In this document: piece by piece, positions 33,718 through 42,792 of the stretch | How positions within the stretch are numbered: position 1 is the first letter of the stretch | How the letters are laid out: each line of letters starts with the position of its first letter | Origin: Kineococcus rhizosphaerae | GTDB taxonomy: Bacteria; Actinomycetota; Actinomycetes; Actinomycetales; Kineococcaceae | Length of the DNA stretch: 64,000 bases | NCBI RefSeq assembly: GCF_003002055.1 | Contig: NZ_PVZF01000003.1 | Location: forward strand, 344,647-408,646 | Reading direction: 5' to 3' | Made by a program: the position numbers and the translations under genes | The notes under the pieces: model-generated | The model's database searches: none | Told to the model about the DNA's origin: nothing | What the model saw: only the letters and a program-made list of their open reading frames with translations

Positions 33718-34551
33718 TCAGCGGCGGTGGAAGGCGGTGAGCGTCCGCGCCAGGTCGGCGTCCGGGACGCCGTGCCACACCCCGGCGAGCGCGACGTGCT
33801 CGCCGCGGGGCAGGGCGGCGACGGCGGCGGCCGTCCACCGCGCCACCCGCCCGCCGGTCGTGGTCGACTCCACGACGAGCGCGGGGACCTGCACGCCGCG
33901 CAGGAGGTCCGGCGTCAGCGCCGAGGTGAGGACGCAGTCGTAGACCACCGTCGGGGCGTGCGGCGCGAACGCGGGACCGCCGGCGAGCGCGAGCTCCTCG
34001 GGAACCCCCACGGCCCGCTGGAAGGTCGTGACGACGTCCGCCCGGCGGCCCTGGTCGAGCAGGTGCGTCAGCCGCCCGACGAACCCCGCACCCACCGTGG
34101 CGCACGCCCCGAACGGCGGCTCGACCAGGGACACCGACCGCACGGGCAGTCCCGCGCCGACGGCGTGCAGCGCGAGCAGCCCTCCGGTCGAGGCCCCGTG
34201 CAGGGCCACGTCCCGGGCCCCGTCCAGGACGGCCTCCAGGAGGCTGCGCAGGTCGTCGAGCTCACGCTCCACCGCGTACCCGCGCACGTCACCCGTCGCG
34301 TCGGTGCTCTCCCCCCGCCCGCGCCGGTCGTAGGTGACGACGGTGAACGCGGTCGCGAGGTGCACGGCCAGCGGGCGCATCGGCCCGGTCCGCCGTTCGC
34401 TGAGCACCCCGTCGACGAGCACGAGCACGGGGCCCGCGCCGCGCCGGTCGAAGGCGATGCGGGTGCCGTCCCCGGACAGCACGTGCTCGGTCTCCACGTC
34501 GGCCACGCAGGGGTGACCCGGCCGGGCCCGGCGACTCATCGGAGCGCCCAC
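33718..34551 (-). CDS. Alpha/beta-fold hydrolase
   Basis: A 277-residue (or 273 from ATG 34539) hydrolase. The nucleophile elbow is ALHGASTGG (Ser), the oxyanion region follows AGPVLVLVDGVL, the Asp candidate is around PALVVESTTTG and the His is in ALAGVWHGVPD. The strand YDRRGRGESTD is typical. Substrate unknown. It follows the TetR gene on the same strand with about 40 bp between, so probably shares its promoter and regulation. No clear Shine-Dalgarno sequence, so the start is uncertain. Confidence 0.82.
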   Translation of the reverse strand: MGAPMSRRARPGHPCVADVETEHVLSGDGTRIAFDRRGAGPVLVLVDGVLSERRTGPMRPLAVHLATAFTVVTYDRRGRGESTDATGDVRGYAVERELDDLRSLLEAVLDGARDVALHGASTGGLLALHAVGAGLPVRSVSLVEPPFGACATVGAGFVGRLTHLLDQGRRADVVTTFQRAVGVPEELALAGGPAFAPHAPTVVYDCVLTSALTPDLLRGVQVPALVVESTTTGGRVARWTAAAVAALPRGEHVALAGVWHGVPDADLARTLTAFHRR

Positions 34552-34594
34552 GGGCGGGTCGGGGGCGGCTCGGGGAGCGGGTCGGGGAGGCGGG

Positions 34595-35140
34595 TCAGGG
34601 GACGGTGCGCAGACCGGCGAGCGCCGCGCCGAGGTGGAACTCGCGGTCCTGCGGCCGGCCGCCGCCGAGCCGCACGGCGTGCTCGACGCCGCAGACGAGG
34701 TGCTGCAGGCGGGCCGGGGTCAGGTCGTCGCGGACGACCCCGGCGGCGACGGCGCGGCGCACGACGGTGGCCGTCGCGGCGACGAGCTCGTCCTTGATCG
34801 CGGTGACGGCGGGGCTGGCGTCCCGGGGGGCGAGGAACACCGCCTGCAGGCCACCGTCGGCCAGTTGCAGGGCCAGGCCCTCGCGCACGAGGAGTTCGAG
34901 ACCGGCCAGCGGGTCGGGGTCGGACGCGGCGCGGCGGGCGAACTCGGAGTAGCGCGCGAGGTCGGTCTCGGCCAGGGCCTCGACGAGGGCGTGGACGGTC
35001 GGGAAATGCCGGTAGACGGTGGCCACCCCGACGCCGGCGCGGCGGGCGACGTCGTTGAGCCGCAGGTCGTCCGGCGGCAGGTCGCGGGCGGCGTCGAGGA
35101 TGCGCTCGCGGCTGCGGGCCGCGTCCGGTCGGGGGCTCAC
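34595..35140 (-). CDS. TetR-family regulator
   Basis: A 181-residue repressor. N-terminal HTH: SRERILDAARDLPPDDLRLN, then ARRAGVGVATVYRHFPT. The C-terminal ligand domain includes LQLADGGLQAVFLAPRD. It diverges from an SDR gene across 93 bp that hold two identical-type 15-bp operators, so it very likely represses both itself and the SDR. GTG start with little Shine-Dalgarno support. Confidence 0.88.
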   Translation of the reverse strand: MSPRPDAARSRERILDAARDLPPDDLRLNDVARRAGVGVATVYRHFPTVHALVEALAETDLARYSEFARRAASDPDPLAGLELLVREGLALQLADGGLQAVFLAPRDASPAVTAIKDELVAATATVVRRAVAAGVVRDDLTPARLQHLVCGVEHAVRLGGGRPQDREFHLGAALAGLRTVP

Positions 35141-35160
35141 CCGAGGAGCGTACCAAGCTA

Positions 35161-35210
35161 CGGATACTCCATCCGTTTCATGCTAGCGTCCTTGACGGAT
35201 ACTTCATCCG
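35161..35210. promoter_or_regulatory. Two TetR-type operators
   Basis: CGGATACTCCATCCG at 35161-35175 and CGGATACTTCATCCG at 35196-35210 are two copies of the palindrome CGGAT-N5-ATCCG, 35 bp apart start to start. They lie between the TetR gene and the divergent SDR gene. One copy overlaps a TTGACG that may be a -35 box. Confidence 0.85.
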
Positions 35211-35233
35211 CTCTACGTCCCCCGGAGGAACCC

Positions 35234-36160
35234 GTGTCCTGGAACCCCACCGACCTGCCCGGCCAGCACGGGCGCACGTTCGCCGTCACCGGCTCCACCG
35301 CCGGCATCGGCTACTTCGCCGCCGAGCAGCTCGCCACCACCGGCGCGCGCGTGGTGCTCGCCTCCCGCTCCCCCGGCAGGCTCGAGCGCGCCGCCGCCTC
35401 GATCCGCCGCGAGGTCCCCGGCGCCGACGTCACCACCGTCGTCCTCGACCTGGCCTCGCTGGCCTCGGTGCGCCGCGCCGCCGCGGAACTGCTCGCCCTG
35501 GACCGCCTCGACGGGATCCTGCTCAACGGCGGCTCGATGAGCACCCGGCGGCACGCCACCACGCAGGACGGGTTCAGCGAGCTCCTGGGGACGCACGTCG
35601 TCGCGAACGTCGCGCTGACCACCGCGCTCCTGCCCGCCCTGGGCGGCCCCGCCCCGCGGGTCGTGCACACCACGACGGGTTTCGTCGGCCGCTGGAAGGC
35701 CCGCGTCGAGGACGTCACGACGCCCCAGCGCGGGTTCCTTCGCAGCTACACCTGGGCCAAGACCGTGACCGAGCTCTACGCCTACGAGCTGCACCGGCGG
35801 CTGCGCGCGGCGGGCCACCCCGTGCAGTCGGTCCTCACGTTCCCCGGCGTCGGGGTCGACGCGCGGACCCCGGCCCGCGACGGCGTCTTCGACCCCCGGA
35901 CCCAGACGCGCCGCAACCCGTTCTCGCCGTGGGCGCAGGGCAAGGACGCCGCGGCGTGGGCCGGTGTCCGCGGGCTGCTCGACCCGGCGCTGGGCGGCGG
36001 GGAACTCCTCGGCCCGGCCGACGGCCGGCGTGGGCTCCCCGAGGTCGCCGGACCCCGGCCGCACACCGCGCACCCCGACCCCGCGCTCCTCGCCCGGGTC
36101 TGGGAGCAGCTCCACGAACTCAGCGGGACACCCGCGCCGGGGTTCGACCGGGCGGCGTGA
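35234..36160 (+). CDS. SDR-family oxidoreductase, TetR-controlled
   Basis: A 308-residue short-chain dehydrogenase resembling WW-domain oxidoreductase/retinol dehydrogenase-type SDRs. Cofactor motif FAVTGSTAGIGYFAAEQL, acidic pocket VLDLASLASVR, and a degenerate active site: HTTTGFVG in place of SS, and RSYTWAKTVTELYAYEL with Y..x..K spacing kept. LNGGSMS replaces the usual NNAG. Substrate unknown; TetR control suggests response to a toxic small molecule. GTG start with GGAGGAACCC upstream. Confidence 0.84.
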   Translation: MSWNPTDLPGQHGRTFAVTGSTAGIGYFAAEQLATTGARVVLASRSPGRLERAAASIRREVPGADVTTVVLDLASLASVRRAAAELLALDRLDGILLNGGSMSTRRHATTQDGFSELLGTHVVANVALTTALLPALGGPAPRVVHTTTGFVGRWKARVEDVTTPQRGFLRSYTWAKTVTELYAYELHRRLRAAGHPVQSVLTFPGVGVDARTPARDGVFDPRTQTRRNPFSPWAQGKDAAAWAGVRGLLDPALGGGELLGPADGRRGLPEVAGPRPHTAHPDPALLARVWEQLHELSGTPAPGFDRAA

Positions 36161-36226
36161 GCCCCCGGCGGCGCACCCGTCCCCGCCCGCGGCATCGCCG
36201 TCGGAGGTCCCCGGCACACTGGCCCG

Positions 36227-37963
36227 GTGGTGGACGTGCGGGCCGAGCTCAGGACGCTGGGACGCGTCCCCGACCTCGGCCTGGTGGTCGTGCCGGGCGG
36301 CGTGGGCCTGGCCGTCCCCGGCCGGCGCTGGGCGGTCCCCACCGACGAGCCCGCCCGGGTGGTCGCCGACCTGGAGGCGGAGTTCTCCCCGCGCTGGACG
36401 TGGTGGTCGGCCGCCTCGGCCGTGGGCGGGATCGCCCCCGTGCACCTGGCGCGCTGCCACGACGTGGCCGCCGTGCACCGCGTCGTCGAGGGCGGCTGGC
36501 GCGAGGACCCCGCCGCCGCCTGGGCCGCGGCCCACGGGCGCCCCGCTCCCCCGCCCCCGTCGCGGCGCCCCGCGGCCGCCCACGGCACGGGGCTGCTCGA
36601 CCTCGACGGGGCCGCCTCGGCCGACGACCCCGTCACCGACGGGCAGCTGTCCGCCACCTGGGCCGACGGCCGCGCCTTCGACGTGGACCCGCCCGAACGG
36701 CTCGAGCGCGCCGCGCGCTGGGCCGAGCTCGCCCTCGAGGTCGCCGCCGCCCAGTCCCGCCGCCTCGCCGCCCTGCCGGACCGGCGGGTCACCCCCGCGG
36801 GGCCGCCGCTGCCGGTGCAGACGGGGTACGCGGAGTCGGCCGCCACGCTGCTGGCGCTCGAGCTGTCCCGCACGGGGCTACCCCTGGACCGCGCGACGGC
36901 CGAGCGGATCGTCGGCGCCGCCGTCGGCCCGCGCCCGCGCACGCCCGCCGAGGAGGCGCGGGCCCGGGCCGAGCGCGACGAACCCGTCCGCCGCCACCTG
37001 GGGACGGTCGACCTGCGCAACCCCGCCCAGGTGCTGGCGGCGTTGCGGGGCCTGGGTTTCGACGTGCCCGACACCCGCGCGCACCGCCTGGAGGGTTTCC
37101 GCGACGCCCACCCGGGGGTCGCCGCGCTGCTGCAGTGGCGCAAGGCCGAACGGCTCGCGACGACGTACGGCTACCCGTGGCTCGACGAGCACGTGGGCCG
37201 CGACGGCCGGCTGCGCGGGGCGTGGTCGGCGGCGGACGCCGCCGCCGGGCGGATGACGGCCCAGGCCGGGCTGCACAACCTGCCCGCCGAACTGCGCCCC
37301 GCCGTCGCCGCCGAACCCGGTTTCGCCCTCGTGCGGGCCGACCTCGGCCAGGTCGAGCCCCGGGTGCTCGCCGCGGTCTCGCAGGACCCCGGGCTCGTCG
37401 CCGCCACCCACGACGACGACCTCTACGCCCCCGTGGCGGCCGCCCTGGCCGCGGACCGGCCGACGGCCAAGGTCGCCGTGCTCGCCGCCATGTACGGCCA
37501 GACGTCCGGGGCGGCCGGGGAGGCGCTGCGGCGCATGGAACGCGCCTACCCGCGGGCGCTGACCTACCTGCGCGCGGCCGAGGAGGCCGGCCGCGAGGGC
37601 CGCGACGTGCGGACGTACGGCGGCCGACTCGTGCGGATCTCCGACCTGCCCCCCGCCGAGGAGGGGACGGCGCTGACGGCCCGCGGCCGGTTCGCGCGCA
37701 ACGCCGTCGTGCAGGGCGCCGCGGCGGAACTGTTCAAGGCCTGGGCCGCGACCGTGCGCGCGGGTCTGGCGGGCACCGCGGGCCGGATCGTGCTGTGCCT
37801 GCACGACGAGCTCCTGCTGCACGTGCCGGTCGCGGAGGCCGACCGCGCGGCGGGGCTCCTCGAGGTCGCGCTCGCGCAGACGGCGGGGCGGTGGGCGTCG
37901 GGTTCGGGGGTCCGGTTCGTCGCCGACGTCAGGGTCGTGCAGCGCTGGTCCGAGGCGAAGTGA
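36227..37963 (+). CDS. Family A DNA polymerase (bifunctional 3'-5' exonuclease/DNA polymerase-like), atypical
   Basis: A 578-residue polymerase, much shorter than Pol I and without a 5' nuclease domain. Polymerase motifs: [13 protein letters not shown] (341-353), motif [18 protein letters not shown] with Asp372, O-helix [15 protein letters not shown] with Arg411, Lys415 and Tyr423, and motif C CLHDELLL (526-528 HDE). At the dNTP-selecting position after the lysine there is Leu419 instead of Phe or Tyr. In the first 200 residues I find no clear DEDD exonuclease motif, so proofreading is doubtful. Related stand-alone proteins are widespread in actinobacteria; role unknown, repair suspected. GTG start with CACACT 6 nt upstream. 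Confidence 0.87.
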   Translation: MVDVRAELRTLGRVPDLGLVVVPGGVGLAVPGRRWAVPTDEPARVVADLEAEFSPRWTWWSAASAVGGIAPVHLARCHDVAAVHRVVEGGWREDPAAAWAAAHGRPAPPPPSRRPAAAHGTGLLDLDGAASADDPVTDGQLSATWADGRAFDVDPPERLERAARWAELALEVAAAQSRRLAALPDRRVTPAGPPLPVQTGYAESAATLLALELSRTGLPLDRATAERIVGAAVGPRPRTPAEEARARAERDEPVRRHLGTVDLRNPAQVLAALRGLGFDVPDTRAHRLEGFRDAHPGVAALLQWRKAERLATTYGYPWLDEHVGRDGRLRGAWSAADAAAGRMTAQAGLHNLPAELRPAVAAEPGFALVRADLGQVEPRVLAAVSQDPGLVAATHDDDLYAPVAAALAADRPTAKVAVLAAMYGQTSGAAGEALRRMERAYPRALTYLRAAEEAGREGRDVRTYGGRLVRISDLPPAEEGTALTARGRFARNAVVQGAAAELFKAWAATVRAGLAGTAGRIVLCLHDELLLHVPVAEADRAAGLLEVALAQTAGRWASGSGVRFVADVRVVQRWSEAK

Positions 37964-37966
37964 CCT

Positions 37967-37993
37967 CTTGCACTCCACGCAGGAGAGTGCTAG
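37967..37993 (+). promoter_or_regulatory. CIRCE operator (HrcA binding site) upstream of hsp20
   Basis: CTTGCACTC-N9-GAGTGCTAG. The CIRCE consensus is TTAGCACTC-N9-GAGTGCTAA: the spacing is exact, the right half matches 8 of 9 and the left 7 of 9. It begins 4 bp after the polymerase stop and 77 bp before the Hsp20 start. Confidence 0.85.
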
Positions 37994-38069
37994 ATCAGTG
38001 GGTGGGCACCGGCCCGGTCCGGTCGCCCGATTGGAGCGCATCCTCTCTCGCACAACGGAGGTGGTGGCC

Positions 38070-38501
38070 ATGTTGATGCGCACTGATCCCTTCCGGGAAC
38101 TCGATCGACTGACCCAGCAGGTGCTGGGGACCTCTGCCCGGCCGGCCGTCATGGCGATGGACGCCTGGCGCACCGGGGACGAGTTCGTCGTCGAGTTCGA
38201 CCTCCCGGGCGTCGACCCCGACAGCGTGGAACTGGACGTCGAGCGCAACGTCCTGACCGTCCGGGCGCAGCGCCCCGTCCACGAGGGGACCGCCGAGATG
38301 ATCGCCGCCGAACGCCCGCGCGGGGTGTTCAGCCGCCAGCTCATCCTCGGCGACAACCTCGACACCGAGAAGATCACCGCCGGGTACCGCAGCGGGGTCC
38401 TGACGTTGCGGGTCCCCGTGGCCGAGAAGGCCAAACCCCGTCGCATCGCGGTGCAGGACCACGAGAAGAGGCACGAGTCGCCGCAGGCCATCGGTTCCTG
38501 A
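38070..38501 (+). CDS. Hsp20/alpha-crystallin small heat shock protein
   Basis: A 143-residue ATP-independent chaperone that holds unfolding proteins. The short N-terminus contains [15 protein letters not shown]; the alpha-crystallin domain spans about residues 32-125, with [20 protein letters not shown], the conserved [17 protein letters not shown] and a final IAV (I-x-V-type) anchor. ATG at 38070 follows GGAGGTGGTGGCC. The CIRCE element upstream puts it under HrcA heat-shock control. Ends 11 bp before a small gene on the same strand. Confidence 0.93.
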   Translation: MLMRTDPFRELDRLTQQVLGTSARPAVMAMDAWRTGDEFVVEFDLPGVDPDSVELDVERNVLTVRAQRPVHEGTAEMIAAERPRGVFSRQLILGDNLDTEKITAGYRSGVLTLRVPVAEKAKPRRIAVQDHEKRHESPQAIGS

Positions 38502-38512
38502 CGGGGGCTGCC

Positions 38513-38716
38513 GTGGAACTCGTCCTGACCGACCGGGGCGAGGACGTGGTCGAGGAGCGGTTCTGGGCGATCGTGGCCGATCTCCTCGCGGTCGGCACGA
38601 CGACCACGAAGACCGCACCGCCGCGTCCGCAGCCCCGCCCCGTCGGCGACGTCGCCGTCCTGCTCTCCGCGGACGTCGTGCGCCGGCCGACGGGCCGGGA
38701 GCGTTCACCGCCCTGA
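38513..38716 (+). CDS. Small hypothetical protein downstream of hsp20
   Basis: A 67-residue product from GTG 38513: VVEERFWAIVADLLAVGTTT followed by a proline-rich stretch and GDVAVLLSADVVRRP. No family recognised. Genome-like codon bias and position (11 bp after hsp20, just before a strong terminator) support it; it is probably heat-inducible with hsp20. Confidence 0.5.
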   Translation: MELVLTDRGEDVVEERFWAIVADLLAVGTTTTKTAPPRPQPRPVGDVAVLLSADVVRRPTGRERSPP

Positions 38717-38719
38717 GCA

Positions 38720-38760
38720 CGAGCGGGGTGGCCCGGGACCTCCCCGGGCCACCCCGCTCG
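38720..38760. terminator. Long bidirectional hairpin terminator
   Basis: Arms 38721-38737 and 38743-38759 pair perfectly (17 bp, extending by one or two more pairs) around a 5-nt loop. Lies between convergent genes (small gene, plus; phosphofructokinase, minus). Confidence 0.85.
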
Positions 38761-38774
38761 TCACGTCGTGCGGG

Positions 38775-40160
38775 TCACTGCCCGCCGAAGGCCGTGACCT
38801 GCTCCCCCGTGAACTCCCCGAACGACCAGGGCTGACCGGTCGCCTCCAGCACCGACCACCACAGGTCCCCGTGCGGGTCGACCTGGTTGCGCGCCGAGAC
38901 GGCCAGCGAGATCGGGATGTGCACGAAGCGGCGGCGCCAGCGGCCCACGACCATGTTCGTCCGCCCCGCCATCGCCGCGTGGACGGCCGCGTGCGCCAGC
39001 CGGATGCAGTACACGGCGTCGTACGGGTTCGCCGGGACGCTGCGGATGACGTAGCTGGGGTCGATGTAGCGCATGTTCAGCTCGAGGTCGTGCGCGGCGA
39101 AGTCCTCCGCGATGAGCTGGCGCAGCAGGATGCCGACGTCCTGGAGCTTCTTGTTGCCCGAGGCGTCCTGCAGCCCGTTGTCCTCGAACAGTTCCTGCCC
39201 GGCCCCCTCGGCGGCCACGACGAGGGCGTGGCCCTGCGTGGCGACCTTCTCGCGCAGGCGTTCCAGGAAACCCCCCGGGCCCTCCAGCGTGAACGGCACC
39301 TCGGGGATCAGGACGAAGTCCGCGTCGTTCTGCGCCAGGGCGGCGTAGCAGGCGATGAACCCCGAGTGCCGGCCCATGAGCTTGACGACGCTGACGCCGT
39401 TGGGCGCGGTGCGCGCCTCCACCTTCGCCGACCGGATGGAGCGCGACGCCTCGCTGAACGCGGACTGGAAGCCGAAGCTCTGGTCGATGAACGGGATGTC
39501 GTTGTCGATGGTCTTGGGGATCCCGACGACCGCGATCTTCAGATCGCGCCGCTTGATCTCGGCGGAGATCTTCTCCGCACCGCGCATCGTGCCGTCGCCG
39601 CCGATGACGAACAGGATCGAGATGCCCATCCGCTCCAGGCAGTCGACGACCTCGACGAAGTCCTGCTGACCGCGCGAGGTCCCCAGGATCGTGCCGCCCT
39701 CGCCGTCGATGTTCTCGACGACCTCGGGCGTGAGGTCGATGACGTCGTGGCCGTAGCGCGGGATGAAACCCTGGTAGCCGTTCTTGAAGCCGTAGATCCG
39801 GCGGACGCCGTAGTGGGTCGTCAGCTCCGAGACCAGCCCGCGGATGACGTTGTTGATCCCCGGGCACAGCCCGCCGCACGTCACGATCCCGACGCGCGTC
39901 TTGGACGGGTCGAAGAAGATCTTCTTGCGCGGCCCGGTCGGTTCGAGGCTGGGCAGGTCCTCGAGGTCGCCCTCGCGCCGCGACACCTTGGACAGGGTGT
40001 CGTCGAACAGGACCCGGTCGGACTCGTCGATGGAGTGGTGCGTGGTGCGGCGGGCCTGCAACCGGGGCGCCAGGGGGGACTCGACCGTGCACGGCCCCAG
40101 CGTCTGGACCGTGAAGTCGATCCACTCACGGCTCGCGGGACGGTCGGTGGGCTCGGCCAT
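38775..40160 (-). CDS. ATP-dependent 6-phosphofructokinase-type enzyme (long form)
   Basis: Phosphorylates fructose 6-phosphate in glycolysis. 461 residues, longer than the 320 of E. coli PfkA through an N-terminal extension of about 80. Motifs: VGIVTCGGLCPGINNVIRGL, GGDGTMRGA (Gly as in ATP-type rather than Asp of pyrophosphate-type), GIPKTIDNDI (catalytic Asp, with the Lys seen in the pyrophosphate-type and plant-like clades) and LMGRHSGFIA. The mix points to the ATP-using 'long' clade; the phosphoryl donor should be tested. ATG 40160 has GGAAAGGA 11 nt upstream; ATG 40202-40205 are alternatives. Confidence 0.9.
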   Translation of the reverse strand: MAEPTDRPASREWIDFTVQTLGPCTVESPLAPRLQARRTTHHSIDESDRVLFDDTLSKVSRREGDLEDLPSLEPTGPRKKIFFDPSKTRVGIVTCGGLCPGINNVIRGLVSELTTHYGVRRIYGFKNGYQGFIPRYGHDVIDLTPEVVENIDGEGGTILGTSRGQQDFVEVVDCLERMGISILFVIGGDGTMRGAEKISAEIKRRDLKIAVVGIPKTIDNDIPFIDQSFGFQSAFSEASRSIRSAKVEARTAPNGVSVVKLMGRHSGFIACYAALAQNDADFVLIPEVPFTLEGPGGFLERLREKVATQGHALVVAAEGAGQELFEDNGLQDASGNKKLQDVGILLRQLIAEDFAAHDLELNMRYIDPSYVIRSVPANPYDAVYCIRLAHAAVHAAMAGRTNMVVGRWRRRFVHIPISLAVSARNQVDPHGDLWWSVLEATGQPWSFGEFTGEQVTAFGGQ

Positions 40161-40290
40161 GAGCGCGCGGGTCCTTTCCAGGGGAGGGCGGCGAGCTCCC
40201 ATCATCCGACACCGGCGTGACGCGGATCACCCGGGGGTCCGCCACGGCGGTCGGCGCGCGGACCCGCCGGACAGTGCCTAGCGTCGGGGC

Positions 40291-40692
40291 ATGGCCGACG
40301 ACCTGTACACCGCGACCGTCACCGTCCAGGACGGGACCGCGACCTCCGACGACGGGGCGCTGTCCGTCGCGTTCAACGAACCGTCCGTGCTGCAGGGCTC
40401 CGGGGAGGGCACCAACCCCGAGCAGCTCATGGCGGCCGCGCTCGGCTCCTGCCTGCTGGAGTCCCTGCGCATCGCCGCCACGAGCGCCGGCGGCAGCACC
40501 GAGGGCGCGGGCGTGGACTCCCGCGTCACCCTGAGCAGCGCCGACGGCCCGGGCTACACGGCCCGGTACGCGCTGCGCGTGACGCTGCCCGACGCGGGCG
40601 GCGACGCGTCGTCGGTGCTGCAGCAGGCCCTGTCCATCTGCCCGTTCACCAAGACCATCGACGCCGCGGCCCTGGACGTGCAGCTGGCCTGA
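40291..40692 (+). CDS. OsmC/Ohr-family peroxide-resistance protein
   Basis: A 133-residue thiol peroxidase of the OsmC superfamily that reduces organic hydroperoxides. The two redox cysteines are Cys54 (ALGSCLLESL) and Cys117 (LSICPFTK). The beginning YTATVTVQDGTATSDDG and length suit this family; Ohr versus OsmC cannot be separated. TAGCGT lies exactly 6 nt before the ATG, so probably leaderless. Convergent with the CopD-CtaG gene, with 5 bp between stops. Confidence 0.9.
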   Translation: MADDLYTATVTVQDGTATSDDGALSVAFNEPSVLQGSGEGTNPEQLMAAALGSCLLESLRIAATSAGGSTEGAGVDSRVTLSSADGPGYTARYALRVTLPDAGGDASSVLQQALSICPFTKTIDAAALDVQLA

Positions 40693-40697
40693 GCGGC

Positions 40698-42725
40698 TCA
40701 GGCCCGGGGCCCGTCCCGGTCCGCGAGCCGCTGCAGCATGGCGTTGTACTCGGCGAGGTCCGCGTCGCCGTCGCGCGCCGCCTTGCGGTCGCGGCGCTTG
40801 TTCTCGCGGTCGTCCGAGCGCGCCCAGCCGATGGCGACGCCGAGGACGAGGACGAGCGTGGGGACCTCCCCGATGCCCCAGGCGATGTCGCCGCCCTCCT
40901 GCTGGTTCGCCAGCAGCCGGGCGGCGGGGGTGAAGTACGAGAACCAGTCCGCCGCGAGCAGCTGCTTGCCCTGCATGAGGGCGACGCCGAAGAAGGCGTG
41001 GAAGGCCATCGTCGCCAGCAGCAGGATGAGCCGCAGCGGGTAGGGGGGCCGCTGGCCGCCGGGGTCGACGCCGATGAGCACCGACGAGAACAGGTACCCG
41101 GTGCCCAGGAAGTGGACCATCATCAGCTCGTGCCCGACGTGGGTGCGCAGCGCGAGCTCGAACAGCGGCGAGTAGTAGAAGACGATGAGCGAGCCGGCGA
41201 ACAGCACGGCCGCCACGACCGGGTGCCCGACGACGGCCAGGTAGCGCGAGTGGACGACCTCCAGCAGCCACTCGCGCGGGCCGCGGGAGTGGTCCCGGCG
41301 GGCGGGCAGCACCCGCAGCGCGAGCGTGACCGGCGCCCCGAGGACGAGCATCGGCGGGATCGCCATCGTCAGCAGCATGTGCTGGAGCATGTGCATGCTG
41401 AAGGTGAGGCGCCCGTAGGCCGCCGGTCCCCCGCTGGTGACGAACAGCAGGGCCAGGCAGCCCACGACCCACCACAGCGTGCGCCCGACGGGCCAGCGGT
41501 CCCCGCGGGCGTGCAGCCGGCGGACGGCGAGGAGGTAGCCGACGAGCAGCAGCCCGCCGACGGTGATCCACAGCAGGTCCGGGCTCAGCTCGGTGAACCA
41601 GCGCGCCACGGACAGCTTCGGCGGCAGCGCCTCCCCCAGCCGGGCCTCGGCGACGCTGGAGGAGGGGTCGTCGTCGGGCACCGGCGTGGGGCTGCGCGAC
41701 AGCGCCACGCCCAGACCCGTCGCCGCACCCATGAGGACGAGCTCGCCGGCGGCGATGCGCGCGAACGCGAGCGGCCGGGAGGCCAGCAGCGGGATGGTCC
41801 GGCGGCGGTGCCAGACGCCGAAGGCGCCCAGCGCCACGAGGGCGACGACCTTGCCGACCACGAGGGCGCCGTAGGCCGAGGCCAGGCCCGACCAGCCGCC
41901 GAGGCGCACGGAGGCGTTGAGCGTGCCGGAGACGGCGACGGCGACGAAGCACCACAGGGCGACGCTGGAGTAGCGGGTCGCGAGGACGGTGAGGTCGACG
42001 GGGCGCCGGCCCTTGGCCGTGCCCGGCGAGCGGCCGGTGAGGGGCGCCACGAGCAGCACGGCGGCGAGGCCGCCGATCCAGACGGTGACCCCGACCAGGT
42101 GCATCGCCAGCGAACTGACGGCCGTCTGGTGCGAGGCCGACCCCGACGCGTGACCGGACAGGGACAGCGGCAGCAGGGCCAGCACGCCGACGGCCAGGCC
42201 CCACGCGGCCCCGGTCGGCGACGTCGCCGCGGCCCCGACGGTGGCGACGACGGCGGCCAGCACGGTCGTGACGAGCAGGGCCCGGCCCAGGTCGATGGAC
42301 TGGGCGAACTGGGCGAACTGGGCCCCGAAGTCGGGCGAGCCGGGGGCGACGCCGATGACGTCCATGGCCGTCAGGACGAGGACGAGCAGCGCGGCGACGG
42401 CCCACACCCCCGCGGCGACGCCCGCGACGCGGACCGCGCGGTTCCACGCGTCGCTGGGGTGCGGCAGGAGGAAGGTGGCCACCGCGAACCCGCCGACGGC
42501 GAGCGCCGCGGACAGGTCGTGGACGGTCCGGGCGATCGGCAGGCCGTAGCGCACGAGGCGCCCGGGGTCTCCGATGGCGGGTGGGACGAGTCCGCCGGCG
42601 AGGGCGAGGGCGGTGAGCAGGACCGCGAGCGCGGCGAGGAGGACGGCCGACGAGGTCAGCAGGACGCCCGTGGGCTGGGTCGTCGGTCCGGGTGCGCTGC
42701 GGGCCGGGCGGGAGGGTGCGGCCAC
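40698..42725 (-). CDS. CopD-CtaG fusion: copper resistance domain plus cytochrome c oxidase assembly domain
   Basis: A 675-residue polytopic membrane protein with about 16 helices. The N-terminal half (to about residue 330) is CopD-like: RTVHDLSAALAVGGFAVAT, AMHLVGVTVWIGGLAAVLLV, TLNASVRLG. The C-terminal half (about 380-640) is caa3-type CtaG: SMHMLQHMLLTMAIPPMLVL, HELMMVHFLGTGYLFSS and MAFHAFFGVALMQG, whose histidines and methionines suit copper handling. It may take up copper and pass it to oxidase assembly. GTG 42725 has TACCCT exactly 6 nt upstream, suggesting a leaderless mRNA. The fusion occurs in other actinobacteria. Confidence 0.9.
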   Translation of the reverse strand: MAAPSRPARSAPGPTTQPTGVLLTSSAVLLAALAVLLTALALAGGLVPPAIGDPGRLVRYGLPIARTVHDLSAALAVGGFAVATFLLPHPSDAWNRAVRVAGVAAGVWAVAALLVLVLTAMDVIGVAPGSPDFGAQFAQFAQSIDLGRALLVTTVLAAVVATVGAAATSPTGAAWGLAVGVLALLPLSLSGHASGSASHQTAVSSLAMHLVGVTVWIGGLAAVLLVAPLTGRSPGTAKGRRPVDLTVLATRYSSVALWCFVAVAVSGTLNASVRLGGWSGLASAYGALVVGKVVALVALGAFGVWHRRRTIPLLASRPLAFARIAAGELVLMGAATGLGVALSRSPTPVPDDDPSSSVAEARLGEALPPKLSVARWFTELSPDLLWITVGGLLLVGYLLAVRRLHARGDRWPVGRTLWWVVGCLALLFVTSGGPAAYGRLTFSMHMLQHMLLTMAIPPMLVLGAPVTLALRVLPARRDHSRGPREWLLEVVHSRYLAVVGHPVVAAVLFAGSLIVFYYSPLFELALRTHVGHELMMVHFLGTGYLFSSVLIGVDPGGQRPPYPLRLILLLATMAFHAFFGVALMQGKQLLAADWFSYFTPAARLLANQQEGGDIAWGIGEVPTLVLVLGVAIGWARSDDRENKRRDRKAARDGDADLAEYNAMLQRLADRDGPRA

Positions 42726-42792
42726 CCCTCCAGGGTAGGTCGCCCACCTGGACGCGCCGTCCACGCCGGTCTCGGGCGGTGGGCGCGCTGGG

